Below, one piece after another: positions 8,811 through 18,493 of a stretch of DNA of 64,000 nucleotides (position 1 is its first letter; each line of letters starts with the position of its first letter). Source of the stretch: Nitrospiraceae bacterium (GTDB lineage Bacteria > Nitrospirota > Nitrospiria > Nitrospirales > Nitrospiraceae); assembly GCA_919902505.1 (NCBI GenBank), contig CAKKRE010000023.1, forward strand, positions 1 through 64,000. Direction: 5' to 3'. The notes under the pieces are model-generated. The model ran no database searches. It was not told the DNA's origin and saw nothing but the letters and a program-made list of their open reading frames with translations. The position numbers were made by a program, and so were the translations under genes.

Positions 8811-9308
8811 ATGGCCGAGTTTACGCATTTCAACGAGTCGGGGCGGGCACGGATGGTCGATGTCGGGGCGAAGGCCTCCACCGAGCGTCTCGCGACGGCG
8901 CAAGCCACGGTATTTCTTCAGCCCGGGACCCTCGAAAAGATCCGGCAGGGGAAGATTGCCAAGGGGGATGTGCTGGCCGTCGCCCAAGTCGCCGGGGTGA
9001 TGGGGGCGAAGAAGACCCCGGATTTGATCCCCATGTGCCATCCCATCCTTCTGACCAGCGTCGATATTTCTTTCACCGAAACAGCCGAACCCGATCAGGA
9101 CGGGCGTTGCGCGATCACGATCACCGCCACGGCCAAGACCACCGGTCCGACCGGCGTGGAAATGGAAGCCATGACCGCCGCTTCGGTTGCGGCGTTGACG
9201 ATCTACGATATGTGCAAGGCGGTGGACCGTGGCATGAGCTTCGGCGACATCTGCCTGTTGACGAAATCCGGCGGGAAGTCCGGCCTCTATACCAGGAAGG
9301 TCGGCTGA
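8811..9308 (+). CDS. moaC: Cyclic pyranopterin monophosphate synthase MoaC
   Basis: A 165-residue protein, usual length. It converts the MoaA product (3',8-cyclo-GTP) to cyclic pyranopterin monophosphate. Family signatures are [15 protein letters not shown] (residues 75-90) and [28 protein letters not shown] (about 119-147). It is the first gene of moaC-moaD-moaE-moaA, read from the promoter at 8739-8768. The gap to moaD is a single base, implying translational coupling. Confidence 0.97.
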   Translation: MAEFTHFNESGRARMVDVGAKASTERLATAQATVFLQPGTLEKIRQGKIAKGDVLAVAQVAGVMGAKKTPDLIPMCHPILLTSVDISFTETAEPDQDGRCAITITATAKTTGPTGVEMEAMTAASVAALTIYDMCKAVDRGMSFGDICLLTKSGGKSGLYTRKVG

Positions 9309-9309
9309 G

Positions 9310-9567
9310 ATGGTCACGATACAACTTTTCGGCATGACCAAGATGCTGGCCGGTAACCGAGGGACGCTGTCGCTCTCGCTCCACGACGGGAAGCGGGTGA
9401 AAGATCTGGTGTCGGTGATCGATGCGGCCTATCCGAAGATCGGCGAGTTGTTGCAGAAGAAAAAGGTGCTGGTGTCGGTCAATCAAGAGATCGCACACGA
9501 GGATCTTGAAGTGAAAGATGGGGACGAAATTGCGCTGTTGCCACCCTTCGCGGGTGGTAATCGATAG
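9310..9567 (+). CDS. moaD: Molybdopterin synthase small subunit MoaD
   Basis: An 85-residue ubiquitin-like protein that carries sulfur as a C-terminal thiocarboxylate to the MoaE active site. Family features are the beta-grasp fold pattern and the ending EIALLPPFAGG. It is unusual in having two extra residues (Asn-Arg) after the Gly-Gly; the standard protein ends at Gly-Gly so that it can be adenylated. Its position between moaC and moaE supports the assignment. Either the extension is removed, or another MoaD in the genome does the work, or this is a sequence or annotation quirk. Confidence 0.9.
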   Translation: MVTIQLFGMTKMLAGNRGTLSLSLHDGKRVKDLVSVIDAAYPKIGELLQKKKVLVSVNQEIAHEDLEVKDGDEIALLPPFAGGNR

Positions 9568-9576
9568 GAGCACAGG

Positions 9577-10050
9577 ATGAGTCTCGAACAGGTCACCAAA
9601 GCCGATCGGCCCGCGACCGACGATGACGCGATGCTGGTCCGCGTCCAACGGGAAGACTTTTCGATCGACGAGGAACTCACGCGGGTACGCCGGCGCTCCA
9701 AACGGATCGGCGGCATTGCCACGTTTCTGGGCACCGCCCGTGACCGCTCGAAGGGGAAGGATGTGGATGGCATCACCTTCGAGCATTACGAGGGCATGGC
9801 GCAGAAGAAACTCCGCGAGATTCGTGAGCGTGCCATCAAAGATTTCGGCGTGATCGAAGTGCTGGTCCTGCACCGGTACGGTGAGATCACCATCGGAGAG
9901 AATATTGTGCTGATCATCGCCGCGGCTGAGCATCGCGCCGAGGCCTTCCGTGCCTGTCAGTGGGCGATCGACGAACTGAAGCAAATTACGCCGATTTGGA
10001 AACTCGAGCACACCCCCGAAGGAGAGGTGTGGGTCGAGGAGCACCCATAG
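9577..10050 (+). CDS. moaE: Molybdopterin synthase large subunit MoaE
   Basis: A 157-residue protein that, with MoaD, inserts two sulfurs into cyclic pyranopterin monophosphate. The core starts at about residue 22 (VQREDFSIDEEL). It contains the conserved segments GGIATFLGTARDRSKG, ITFEHYEGMAQKKL, VLHRYGEITIGENIVLI, HRAEAFRACQWAIDELK and the Lys-bearing ITPIWKLE. An N-terminal extension of about 20 residues precedes the usual family start. It lies 9 bases after moaD. Confidence 0.96.
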   Translation: MSLEQVTKADRPATDDDAMLVRVQREDFSIDEELTRVRRRSKRIGGIATFLGTARDRSKGKDVDGITFEHYEGMAQKKLREIRERAIKDFGVIEVLVLHRYGEITIGENIVLIIAAAEHRAEAFRACQWAIDELKQITPIWKLEHTPEGEVWVEEHP

Positions 10051-10103
10051 CCCCTGTCAGGGGCGAGCAGTCAGGGGGGAGAGGCCCGCGCCTTCGAGTC
10101 ACT

Positions 10104-11168
10104 ATGGACCACCGCACGCTCGATACACCCGCGCCCACAATTTTCGACCGCTTAGGACGTCCGCTCCGCAGTCTGCGTCTGTCTGTGACCGACCGCTGCA
10201 ACCTTCGGTGCAAGTATTGTATGCCCGAAGACGACTATGCCTGGCTGCCGCGCGATACCATCCTGACCTTTGAAGAGATGGCCGAACTCACGGCGATTTT
10301 CACGGAGCTGGGGGTGGACAAGGTCCGGCTTACGGGCGGGGAGCCGCTGTTGCGTCGGGACCTGCCACGGTTTGTCCGGCAGCTGTCGGAGAATCGCCGG
10401 ATTACGGAAATCGCCCTCACGAGCAACGGCGTGCTCATGGCGGACCAGGCCGCCGACCTGTCCTTCGCCGGGTTGAATCGCGTCACGATCAGTCTGGATA
10501 CCCTGCGGGCCGACCGGTTCCGCACCTTGACCAAGCGCGATCTCCATCATCAGGTATTCGACGGCATCAAAGCGGTGGTGCAGGTCGGGTTTCCCTCGCT
10601 GAAATTCGACACCGTCATCATCAAAGGCTACAACGACGACGAACTCATCGATCTGATCGAATACGGAAAAACAGTCGGCGGCGAGGTCCGGTTCATTGAA
10701 TACATGGATGTGGGAGGGGCCACGGACTGGTCCATGAATCAGGTACTTTCGCGGGCGGAGATGCTGGAGCACATCGGCCGACACTACGGCGGGGTACAAC
10801 CGATCGCTGAGAACAGTGTCGCGCCGGCGGAGCGGTTCCTATTGCCGGACGGCACCAGCTTCGGCATCATTCCGTCCACCACCACGCCCTTTTGCCGCTC
10901 CTGCGATCGGAGCCGGCTCACGGCCGACGGCATGTGGTATCTCTGCCTGTATGCGAAGGACGGCCTCGACCTGCGGGCGCCGCTGCGCCAGGGCCGTTCC
11001 CGCGACGAGATCAAATCGTTGATCACCGCTGCCTGGGAAGGGCGGGCGGATCGGGGTGCCGAAGAGCGCAAGGCGCTCGAAGCGCTCGGCCTGCGGGAAC
11101 AACGACTCATTGAGATCAACCGTCTACGCGAAGATCCGCACCTGGAAATGCATGCGCGAGGGGGCTGA
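10104..11168 (+). CDS. moaA: GTP 3',8-cyclase MoaA (radical SAM)
   Basis: 354 residues from the ATG at 10104; the open frame reaches back into moaE but that part is not MoaA-like. It catalyses the first step of molybdenum cofactor synthesis from GTP. The radical-SAM cluster cysteines are in RCNLRCKYC (C32, C36, C39), followed by LTGGEPLLR. The second iron-sulfur site is FCRSCDRSRLT...LCLYA (CxxC-x13-C). The C-terminal Gly-Gly needed for activity is present (HARGG). It is the last gene of the moa run, 53 bases after moaE, with AGGGGGGAGAGG in the gap. Confidence 0.96.
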   Translation: MDHRTLDTPAPTIFDRLGRPLRSLRLSVTDRCNLRCKYCMPEDDYAWLPRDTILTFEEMAELTAIFTELGVDKVRLTGGEPLLRRDLPRFVRQLSENRRITEIALTSNGVLMADQAADLSFAGLNRVTISLDTLRADRFRTLTKRDLHHQVFDGIKAVVQVGFPSLKFDTVIIKGYNDDELIDLIEYGKTVGGEVRFIEYMDVGGATDWSMNQVLSRAEMLEHIGRHYGGVQPIAENSVAPAERFLLPDGTSFGIIPSTTTPFCRSCDRSRLTADGMWYLCLYAKDGLDLRAPLRQGRSRDEIKSLITAAWEGRADRGAEERKALEALGLREQRLIEINRLREDPHLEMHARGG

Positions 11169-11228
11169 CCGTCGGTTCATGCTGTTCCTATCACCGGGGC
11201 AGTCGACGCACCTCTCTCGGAGCAGCGG

Positions 11229-11936
11229 ATGTTCGATTCTCATACCCTGACCATCTTGAGTCTTGGATTCGTGCTTGGGCTGCGCCATGCCTTGGACGCG
11301 GATCATCTTGCCGCGCTCTCCACGGTATTGGCGGAGCGTCCGACGGTGCAGGCGTCCACGGCCATCGGGTTTTTTTGGGGACTCGGGCATACGCTGATGT
11401 TGTTGTGCGTGGGGACCCTGCTGTTGGCGTTGAACCTCACGATTCCAGAAGCCCTGGCCAGCCTGTTTGAGTTTGCCGTCGGGGTGATGCTGGTGGTCCT
11501 CGGCCTGTCGCTGGCACTCCGGATCTACCGGGAGCAATGGCACCTCCATACGCATGAACACGATGGGCGGCCGCACGTTCATTTACATAGCCACCATCTG
11601 CAGCCGGATCACGCGCACGGACATTGGTTTCAAGGATCGCTGCGACCGCTCTTGATCGGAATGGCGCATGGGTTGGCCGGATCGGCGGCGCTCATGTTGA
11701 TCGTGCTTTCGACGGTGACGGGGATCGGCCAGGGCATCGGCTATATCGTGGTGTTCGGCGTGGGGTCGATTCTCGGCATGGTCGGCGTCGGGGCGGTACT
11801 GAGTTTGCCGGTAGTCTTTTCTGTGGCCGTCGGACCACGGGCCTATTGGATGATGCAGGGTCTCGCCTGTCTCGCCAGTATCGGCTTGGGACTCCTCATG
11901 ATGGTCCGGATCGGGCTGGGCAACGGTTGGTCCTAA
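11229..11936 (+). CDS. NiCoT/UreH-like metal transporter
   Basis: A 235-residue membrane protein with about six helices. Helix 1 carries the nickel/cobalt transporter signature HALDADH (HxxxxDH). A His-rich cytoplasmic loop lies at about residues 103-136 (HLHTHEHDGRPHVHLHSHH...HAHGH), followed by the second helix bundle with GMAHGLAGSAALMLI. It is annotated in related genomes as a urease accessory protein UreH or NicO-like. The substrate is probably nickel or cobalt, by family, although the gene directly follows moaA and no urease or hydrogenase is visible here. Confidence 0.8.
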   Translation: MFDSHTLTILSLGFVLGLRHALDADHLAALSTVLAERPTVQASTAIGFFWGLGHTLMLLCVGTLLLALNLTIPEALASLFEFAVGVMLVVLGLSLALRIYREQWHLHTHEHDGRPHVHLHSHHLQPDHAHGHWFQGSLRPLLIGMAHGLAGSAALMLIVLSTVTGIGQGIGYIVVFGVGSILGMVGVGAVLSLPVVFSVAVGPRAYWMMQGLACLASIGLGLLMMVRIGLGNGWS

Positions 11937-12125
11937 CTGCCGGCGTGACTCGGCTCATCACCGAGTCGCTGACGCCCATCATGTGAGGCCTTCCACGAAC
12001 CACCCGTGCAAATCTGTGTGCGCCTTTTAGAGAGGTATGTTATTCTGCCGCGCAGTGCGGAGGACACATCCACAAGCTTCTGATGGAGCGCCGGGGTTCG
12101 AGGGACGTTCCGGGAATCCACAGCC

Positions 12126-12914
12126 ATGAATGTCCGGGTCCTGGGCTGTCATGGGTCCGGGCAGCTGATTCCGGGGGAGAACGGTCCGATCCAGTGCGGT
12201 ACCTGCGGTTTTCTGGTCAATGACCAGTTGCTCGTGGATGCCGGCACGATCGGGTCGCGTCTGTTCCTCGATGAGCAGCGGCGCATCCGGGTGGTCCTGC
12301 TGACCCATCTGCATTTCGATCATATTCGTGAATTGCCGATGCTGGCCGATAACCTGGTCGGCGAGATCGATGAGCCGGTGGTCATCGCGGCCATTCCTGA
12401 AGTGTTGGATGGGCTACGCGCACATATTTTTAACGGAACGGTGTACCCTGATTTCTTCCGGCTGCCCGATCCAGCCAGGCCGGTGTTCATCCCTTACGAG
12501 TTGCGAGAGGGACGAGAGGATCTGCTGTGCGGGATGGGCGTGACGCCGATTCGCGTCAACCATGTCGTGCCGACCGTGGGATTTATCCTTCGCGAAGGGG
12601 CACACAGGGTGCTGTATAGCGGCGATACCTATCGAACGGACGCGCTCTGGCAGGCGACAAAGGAAGTAACCGGGTTGCGGGCGGCATTTATCGAGAGTTC
12701 GTTTCCCAATGAGATGGATGAGTTGGCGCGTGTGGCGAAACACCTGACTCCGGCGCTGCTGGCACAGGAATTTGCCAAGATGGCGCGGCCGGAGTTGCCG
12801 GTATACGCCTACCATCTCAAGCCGCGGTTTCGCGAACAGATCCGGCAGGAGCTCGGGCAACTGGGTATTCCTCATTTGACCGCGCTTGAAGAGGGTCAAA
12901 CCCTTGTACTATAG
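12126..12914 (+). CDS. MBL-fold hydrolase, class II cyclic-nucleotide phosphodiesterase-like
   Basis: A 262-residue protein. The metal site THLHFDH is at residues 60-66 (H61, H63, D65, H66). Further metallo-beta-lactamase ligands are at VNHVVPTVGF, YSGDTYRTD and YAYHLKPR. The wide spacing and the GTNGLIPGENG-like start (GSGQLIPGENGPIQCGTCGFLV) resemble class II 3',5'-cyclic-nucleotide phosphodiesterases. Actual substrate is unknown. It precedes accD by 10 bases and probably shares its transcript. Confidence 0.75.
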   Translation: MNVRVLGCHGSGQLIPGENGPIQCGTCGFLVNDQLLVDAGTIGSRLFLDEQRRIRVVLLTHLHFDHIRELPMLADNLVGEIDEPVVIAAIPEVLDGLRAHIFNGTVYPDFFRLPDPARPVFIPYELREGREDLLCGMGVTPIRVNHVVPTVGFILREGAHRVLYSGDTYRTDALWQATKEVTGLRAAFIESSFPNEMDELARVAKHLTPALLAQEFAKMARPELPVYAYHLKPRFREQIRQELGQLGIPHLTALEEGQTLVL

Positions 12915-12924
12915 GTGAGCACAG

Positions 12925-13761
12925 ATGGCATGGTTTAAAAAAGGCAAAACCGAGGAAGCAGAGCCCCCCAAACGCTCCAAAGTGGCGGAGGGCATGTGGC
13001 TGAAGTGTAATCACTGCCGGGAGATTGTGTATCGCAAAGAGGTGGACCGGAACAATAAGGTCTGTCCGAAGTGCGACTATCACTTTCCCATTTCGGTGAT
13101 CGAACGCATCAATCTGCTGGTCGATCTCGGGACCTTCAAAGAGTGGGACGCTGAGTTGGAGCCGCAGGACCCGCTGCAGTTTCAGGATACGCGGACCTAC
13201 AAGGACCGGATCAAGGCGCAGCAGGAAAAGACCGGTCGCAAAGACGCCATGGTCATCGGCCAGGGGGCGATCAACGGGCGCAAGGTGGCCCTGTGTGTGT
13301 TCGATTTCGGGTTCATGGGCGGCAGTATGGGATCGGTCGTCGGCGAAAAAATCTGCCGCGCCGTCGATCGGGCTTTGGAGGGACGGTTGCCGCTGATCCT
13401 CGTCACGGCCTCGGGCGGCGCCCGCATGCAGGAGGGTATCCTGTCGCTCATGCAGATGGCCAAGACGTCCGCGGCAGTGGCGAAGTTGGGAGAGGCGAAG
13501 GTGCCGTTCATCTCCATTTTAGCGGATCCGACGTTCGGCGGAGTGACCGCAAGCATTGCGATGCTGGGAGACGTCATTATTGCCGAACCGAAGGCGCTGA
13601 TCGGGTTTGCCGGTCCGCGCGTCATCGAGCAAACCATCAAGCAGCAATTGCCGGATCAGTTTCAACGGGCCGAGTTCTTGCTGGATCACGGCATGATCGA
13701 CATGATCGTCGAACGGAAACAGTTGAAAGAAACAGTGAGCACGCTGGTCGGACATTTCTAA
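12925..13761 (+). CDS. accD: Acetyl-CoA carboxylase carboxyltransferase subunit beta
   Basis: A 278-residue protein that, with AccA, transfers the carboxyl group from biotin to acetyl-CoA to form malonyl-CoA. It has the N-terminal C4 zinc finger (C28, C31, C47, C50) and the crotonase-like core: [45 protein letters not shown] and [12 protein letters not shown]. Start and length are standard. The upstream MBL gene is 10 bases away; repeat copy 2 begins immediately after its stop. Confidence 0.97.
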   Translation: MAWFKKGKTEEAEPPKRSKVAEGMWLKCNHCREIVYRKEVDRNNKVCPKCDYHFPISVIERINLLVDLGTFKEWDAELEPQDPLQFQDTRTYKDRIKAQQEKTGRKDAMVIGQGAINGRKVALCVFDFGFMGGSMGSVVGEKICRAVDRALEGRLPLILVTASGGARMQEGILSLMQMAKTSAAVAKLGEAKVPFISILADPTFGGVTASIAMLGDVIIAEPKALIGFAGPRVIEQTIKQQLPDQFQRAEFLLDHGMIDMIVERKQLKETVSTLVGHF

Positions 13762-13997
13762 CAGGATGCGGAAAAAGTCCGCCAGCGGCGTTCTCGCGTC
13801 GCTCAGAGGCTCACCGTACTGCCACGGGACAAGAGCCTGTCTTGGCAGGCTCGGGGGTGGGCGGGTAAGAATGAACGATTCGCCTCTAGGACACTGGGCG
13901 CTCACCGGCTCGCGCCCGTCCGCAGACGTGACGCTCATTACTCTTCGCGTCGCGGACCTCGCTGCGGCCTTGCGGGACGAACTTTTTGCGCATCCTG
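13762..13997. repeat. Terminal-inverted-repeat element, copy 2 (about 236 bp, expanded)
   Basis: Begins CAGGATGCGGAAAAAGTCCG one base after the accD stop and ends TTTTTGCGCATCCTG. The outer parts match copy 1. The centre holds about 110 extra bases, including a palindrome AGAGCCTGTCTTGGCAGGCTC around 13830-13850. It fills most of the accD-folC gap, and no gene is seen in it. Confidence 0.75.
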
Positions 13998-14090
13998 CTG
14001 GCAATTCCAACATGCGACGTGACCTGATCGTGGTGTCTGGTGCAAAAGTGGATTTTCCCGCAGTCTTCTAGCGCAGGCGAGTTCTCACGC

Positions 14091-15395
14091 ATGACCACAA
14101 TGACCTATTCCGCCACCGTCCAGTTTCTCTACGGCCTGCAGCAGCACGGCATCAAGTTGGGGCTGGAGACGATCCGTGCCCTGCTGACCAGGGTGGGGGA
14201 GCCGCATCGTCGTTTCCCGGTGCTCCATATCGGAGGGACGAACGGCAAAGGCTCAACAGCCGCGATGACTGCGGCCATCTTGCAGGCTGCCGGATATCGG
14301 GTGGGGCTCTACACGTCGCCGCATCTGATCGACTTCCGTGAACGTATCCGTGTCAACGGTGTGATGATTCCTGAGGACACTGTCAGCAGACTGGTCGAGA
14401 CGTTACAGGGTGCTGCCGCTCCCGATCTCGCGCCGACTTTTTTTGAATTCACCACGGCGCTGGCGTTCCAGTATTTTGCGGACTGCCAGGTGGATGTGGC
14501 GGTACTCGAAGTTGGGTTGGGCGGACGGTTCGACGCCACCAATGTGGTGGAGCCGCTGGCCAGCGCCATTACGACGATCGGCCTGGACCATGAGGCTTAT
14601 CTTGGTTCGACATTGGAGGCCATCGCATTTGAGAAGGCAGGCATTGTGAAACCAGCCGTGCCGATCGTGCTGGGTCGTATCGAATCCTCGATTCGCCGGG
14701 TCATTGAACAGCGCGCGTCGGAGGTGGCGGCTCCGGTGTATGTTGTGGCTCGCGAGTTTTCCTGCGATGGCCCTTCAACGGCTGATTGCCGGTATGCCGG
14801 CTGGTCGGCGCAGTACGATCATCTCTCCTGCCCGCTCCAGGGACGGTTTCAACTGGACAATATCGCCTGCGCGCTGGCCTTGGTCGAGCTCGCCCGCGAG
14901 CGCGGTTTGGTCGTGTCTGAGACGGCGGTGCGGGACGGATTGCAGCATGTCGCATGGGAAGGCCGGTTGGAAATGATCGGCGAGTCGCCGACCGTCATGG
15001 TGGATGGGGCGCACAATCCCGCGGCTGCGGCTGTGCTGGCCGAATATCTCGCCGATTGGCGCCGTGGCAGGCCTGCTGCGAGGATCAGCCTGATCGTGGG
15101 GATGATGCGCGATAAACATCCACGCGAATTCCTTGCGCCGTTGTTGCCGCAGGCGGATACGTTGATTCTGACACAGGCGGATCTGCCGCGTGCGTCCACC
15201 GGCTCGGAATTGCGCACGCTCCTGCAAGACTGTGCGCCCACCGCCCAGGTGGCGGCCACCCCCGCCGATGCACTGGCTGCCGCGAAGCGATCCGCCGCTC
15301 CGTCCGATCTGATTTGTGTCACGGGCTCCTTGATGCTGGTCGGCGAGATCAAGGCCCTTCTCCGAGGGTGTTCCCTCTCACCTGTTCGTGGTTGA
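14091..15395 (+). CDS. folC: Bifunctional dihydrofolate/folylpolyglutamate synthase
   Basis: 434 residues from the ATG at 14091; the open frame starts earlier but its leader is not FolC-like. It adds glutamate to dihydropteroate and to folates. Visible features are the P-loop GGTNGKGSTAAM, the substrate loop LYTSPHLIDFRERIRVNG, VLEVGLGGRFDATNVV, and the C-terminal ligase domain with MVDGAHNPAAA. The next gene overlaps its stop, so folC and lptD are likely co-transcribed. Confidence 0.95.
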   Translation: MTTMTYSATVQFLYGLQQHGIKLGLETIRALLTRVGEPHRRFPVLHIGGTNGKGSTAAMTAAILQAAGYRVGLYTSPHLIDFRERIRVNGVMIPEDTVSRLVETLQGAAAPDLAPTFFEFTTALAFQYFADCQVDVAVLEVGLGGRFDATNVVEPLASAITTIGLDHEAYLGSTLEAIAFEKAGIVKPAVPIVLGRIESSIRRVIEQRASEVAAPVYVVAREFSCDGPSTADCRYAGWSAQYDHLSCPLQGRFQLDNIACALALVELARERGLVVSETAVRDGLQHVAWEGRLEMIGESPTVMVDGAHNPAAAAVLAEYLADWRRGRPAARISLIVGMMRDKHPREFLAPLLPQADTLILTQADLPRASTGSELRTLLQDCAPTAQVAATPADALAAAKRSAAPSDLICVTGSLMLVGEIKALLRGCSLSPVRG

Positions 15396-17880
15396 GATGG
15401 GGCCAGACCGCTATTCGGCTTCGATACGGCGGCGGGCGACTGGTTGTCCGTTCCCGATTGTTCTCCTGACTCTCCTCCTCAGTTGGTTGCTGCTGGTCGA
15501 ATCCGTCTCGGCGCAATCAACGGTGACCACCGCCTCACCGAGCAACCAACCTCTCACCGTGACGGCCGAACGCATCGACCATCTGCAGGAGCAGGAGGTG
15601 TACGAAGCGGACGGGTCGGTGGTGGTGACGCAAGGCTCGTTTCGACTCACGGCCGATCATGTCACGATCAATTCGCTGCCGGGTACCTTAGTGGCGACCG
15701 GGCATGTGCATTTCTTCGACCCGAGTTCCGATCTGAAGTCGGAGCGGCTGGAGTTGAACGTGAATACCGAAGCCGGAGTCATCACCCACGGGTCGATGTA
15801 TATCCGGCCGAGTAACTCGTTCTTTACCGGTCGCAGCATCCGGAGGCTGTCCGAGGATCACTATCGCATCAAAGAGGGGACGTTCACGAATTGTGACGCC
15901 AAAGACGGCGAAGTGCCGGCCTGGCGATTCAAGTTCGACGATCTCGATGTGAACACGGGGGAGAGTATCGGGATGAAGCGGGCGTGGCTCTGCATGCGGG
16001 ATACGCCCATCATCCCCGTGCCGACCCTGACCTATCCGCTCAGTAATCGTCACAGCGGGTTCCTCATTCCCACGCCCGGCTACGACAATCGCTTCGGGCT
16101 GCACTACCAGCAGGGCTATTTCTGGGCCATTAACCCCAGCCAGGACCTGACGATCGCACCTTCGTATTATTCGGATCTCGGGTATGGCAGCGATTTTACC
16201 TATCGCTATTATCTGGACCGGCGGTCGAGCGGGCAGTGGTTCGCCAGCTTTCTGCAGCAGACGAAACTGCCGAATGTGTCGGGCGTCGATCAGACCGCCT
16301 CGGATGAGCGGCGCTTGCGAGGCTTGATCAGCGGCCAGCATGTTCAACAGGTCACGGACACACTCCTGGTGCGAGGCCAGGCGTCGTTTGTGTCGGATCG
16401 GCAGTATCTCCAACAGTTGAGCAACTCAGGCGCGCAGCGGGCCTCTCCCAGCGGCGAATCCACGTTGCTGGCGACCCAACGTCTGCCTTACGGCAGCGCC
16501 TATTTTCTGGGCCAGTATCTCCAGCCGTTGAACTCCGGCGGTCCCGACACCTTCCAGCGCCTCCCGGAGGTCGGCTATGTGTTGCCGAATACCTCGGCGT
16601 TCGGGCTGCCGCTGCTCATGAACCTCGACAGTAACTTTGTGAATTTTTATCGCGAACAGGGGTTCGCGGTGAACCGCATGGATTTTATGCCCGGCGTCAC
16701 CACCGATGTGATCGATGTCGGGCATGTGATCGGGTTGACGCCGCATTTTAAGTTCAAGGAAGTCTACTATACGCGCGGCATTCAGGAGGCGAGTCCGCTC
16801 CATCGCGAGACGTTTTGGGCGGCTATGGATGCGTCTTCCAGGCTGAGCCGCAGGTATACCGGTGGGGACGGCGGGAGTTTCCTGCACACGATCGAACCGA
16901 GTGTGATGTACGAATACGTGCCGGGAAGTAACCAGTCTCAGATCGCCCAGATCGATCAAGTCGATGACATCCCGAAGAAAAACTTATTAACCTATTCACT
17001 CCGGACCAAGTTGCTCGAACAACAGGTGAACGGCCAATCGTTCAACTGGCTGGACTTGACCCTGGCACAGAGTTATCACGTGGGCGGGGTGCAGACCCGC
17101 GCGCGGGAGTTTACTCCCGGCGTGTTACCGTTCCTGGGATCTCTCACGCAGCCCTTGCAGCCGGCGACGGTGGAGGTGCAGGGGAGAAAACTGTCCGACT
17201 TGTGGCTACGGGCGGTGATCGGCAATACCGCGCCAGAATTCTTTCGTCCACCCGGTGTCAACGAAGCGCTCGGAAAGAATGTGACGGGCGGACAGATGTT
17301 ACCTCCGACGAATTCGTATCTGACGGTCGATGCATTTCTCGATCCCTACCGGGGGACGTTCAGCCAGTGGAATACCGATCTTCGGGTGCAGCAATCCAAC
17401 TATTGGTACGTGGAGGTCGGGCAACGGTTCAGTCGTGACGGCAACCGGGTCCGGCGCGGCGATATTTGGAATCCGGTCTCGTTTAATGAGGTCTATGCCC
17501 CCACCGAGGAGATCCAGTTCGTCACCGCGGGCGGCGGATTCCGAACACCGTGGGGCTGGACCGTCGGTGCCAAGGGCTATTACGATGTCAAAGGCGGCCG
17601 CAGTCCGGAATACGATGTGGTCGCCCTCTATCAAAATCCCTGCAAGTGCTGGTCGCTCGGGCTGTATTACCTGCAGTTCCCGGATCGCCAGAGTTACTCC
17701 TTCATGCTGAGTATGACCGGCATCGGATGGACGGAGAACTTCGGCACGATCGTGGCGCGCACGATTTTGGGTCCATTGCTGGTCGGGGATCGCGGCTTGC
17801 CCTGGGCAGCACCGGGTGGCCCCTATGGGCGATCCGTAAATCCGTTGCCGGTGCAGTCGATGCCGATGGGCCGGTATTGA
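15388..17880 (+). CDS. lptD: LPS-assembly protein LptD
   Basis: About 830 residues from a GTG overlapping the folC stop; an ATG at 15397 is an equally possible start. LptD is the outer-membrane barrel that, with the lipoprotein LptE, inserts lipopolysaccharide into the outer leaflet. A signal peptide ends near residue 43 (VESVSAQ). Next is the OstA/LptA-like beta-jellyroll (about 55-190: LTVTAERIDHLQEQEVYEADGS..., GTFTNCDAKDGEVPAWRF), then the large beta-barrel domain ending RTILGPLLVGDRG. The start of the periplasmic domain and the Cys-containing GTFTNCDAKD segment are characteristic. It demonstrates a diderm, LPS-bearing cell. Confidence 0.93.
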   Translation: MVEMGPDRYSASIRRRATGCPFPIVLLTLLLSWLLLVESVSAQSTVTTASPSNQPLTVTAERIDHLQEQEVYEADGSVVVTQGSFRLTADHVTINSLPGTLVATGHVHFFDPSSDLKSERLELNVNTEAGVITHGSMYIRPSNSFFTGRSIRRLSEDHYRIKEGTFTNCDAKDGEVPAWRFKFDDLDVNTGESIGMKRAWLCMRDTPIIPVPTLTYPLSNRHSGFLIPTPGYDNRFGLHYQQGYFWAINPSQDLTIAPSYYSDLGYGSDFTYRYYLDRRSSGQWFASFLQQTKLPNVSGVDQTASDERRLRGLISGQHVQQVTDTLLVRGQASFVSDRQYLQQLSNSGAQRASPSGESTLLATQRLPYGSAYFLGQYLQPLNSGGPDTFQRLPEVGYVLPNTSAFGLPLLMNLDSNFVNFYREQGFAVNRMDFMPGVTTDVIDVGHVIGLTPHFKFKEVYYTRGIQEASPLHRETFWAAMDASSRLSRRYTGGDGGSFLHTIEPSVMYEYVPGSNQSQIAQIDQVDDIPKKNLLTYSLRTKLLEQQVNGQSFNWLDLTLAQSYHVGGVQTRAREFTPGVLPFLGSLTQPLQPATVEVQGRKLSDLWLRAVIGNTAPEFFRPPGVNEALGKNVTGGQMLPPTNSYLTVDAFLDPYRGTFSQWNTDLRVQQSNYWYVEVGQRFSRDGNRVRRGDIWNPVSFNEVYAPTEEIQFVTAGGGFRTPWGWTVGAKGYYDVKGGRSPEYDVVALYQNPCKCWSLGLYYLQFPDRQSYSFMLSMTGIGWTENFGTIVARTILGPLLVGDRGLPWAAPGGPYGRSVNPLPVQSMPMGRY

Positions 17881-17928
17881 GCCGCGGAATCTCGCCTGAC
17901 TGGTCGAGATTGGACGGCCTGTAACGCG

Positions 17929-18492
17929 ATGCGGACATGGTGGGGGAGGCGCATCCTCATGCGACGACACCGGCTTTTCCTGTTGGTCGGGTTGTGCTTG
18001 TGGGTTGCGGTTCAGGGGGCGGTTCCGGCTCAGCCGGCTGCGGCGGAGCAGCCATCGCATCTTCAACGCGCGGCGGTGTTTCTCAAAGCCGCTGACTACC
18101 GTCAAGCGGTGGAGGCCTGTCAGTCGGCGGTGCGGGAAACCCCCTCGGCTCGAACCTATGTCTTTCTCACCTATGTGTATCACGCGCTCGATGGCTACCT
18201 TGAGCACCTGGCGACCACCGATCAATGGGTCCGCGTGGAACAGCTCTACCTGAATCTCGCGACCGGACGGAGTGAAGATCTGATTGATCCGCCGGATGTG
18301 CTCGCGCGGATCGCCAAAGAAGTGATCCAGCAAGCGGTGCAGCGACAGTCTGACGTCACCGCGGCGATGGCGGCTCGCTTGGATGAGGCGCTGGTGAAGC
18401 AGTTCTGGCAGGAGCAGGATGCGTGGCGACGCGCCAGGCCGACGGACTGGTGGTCCGGTGTACCACCTGAGTGGCACTGGGACAGGCCGTGA
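17929..18492 (+). CDS. Secreted TPR-like hypothetical protein
   Basis: A 187-residue protein (an internal ATG at 17959 would give 177). A signal peptide covers about residues 12-40 and ends near AAAEQ. The mature part is helical; LQRAAVFLKAADYRQAVEACQSAVRETPSARTYVFLTYVYHAL is a single tetratricopeptide-like helix pair. The tail is Trp-rich (DWWSGVPPEWHW). It lies about 50 bases after lptD in the same direction and may assist envelope assembly, which is only an inference from location. Confidence 0.6.
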   Translation: MRTWWGRRILMRRHRLFLLVGLCLWVAVQGAVPAQPAAAEQPSHLQRAAVFLKAADYRQAVEACQSAVRETPSARTYVFLTYVYHALDGYLEHLATTDQWVRVEQLYLNLATGRSEDLIDPPDVLARIAKEVIQQAVQRQSDVTAAMAARLDEALVKQFWQEQDAWRRARPTDWWSGVPPEWHWDRP

Positions 18493-18493
18493 T

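Noticed and set aside
9960-10103. N-terminal extension of MoaA into moaE
   Set aside because: The 48 extra codons are antisense-free but overlap moaE in another frame and do not resemble MoaA; the ATG at 10104 gives the usual start.
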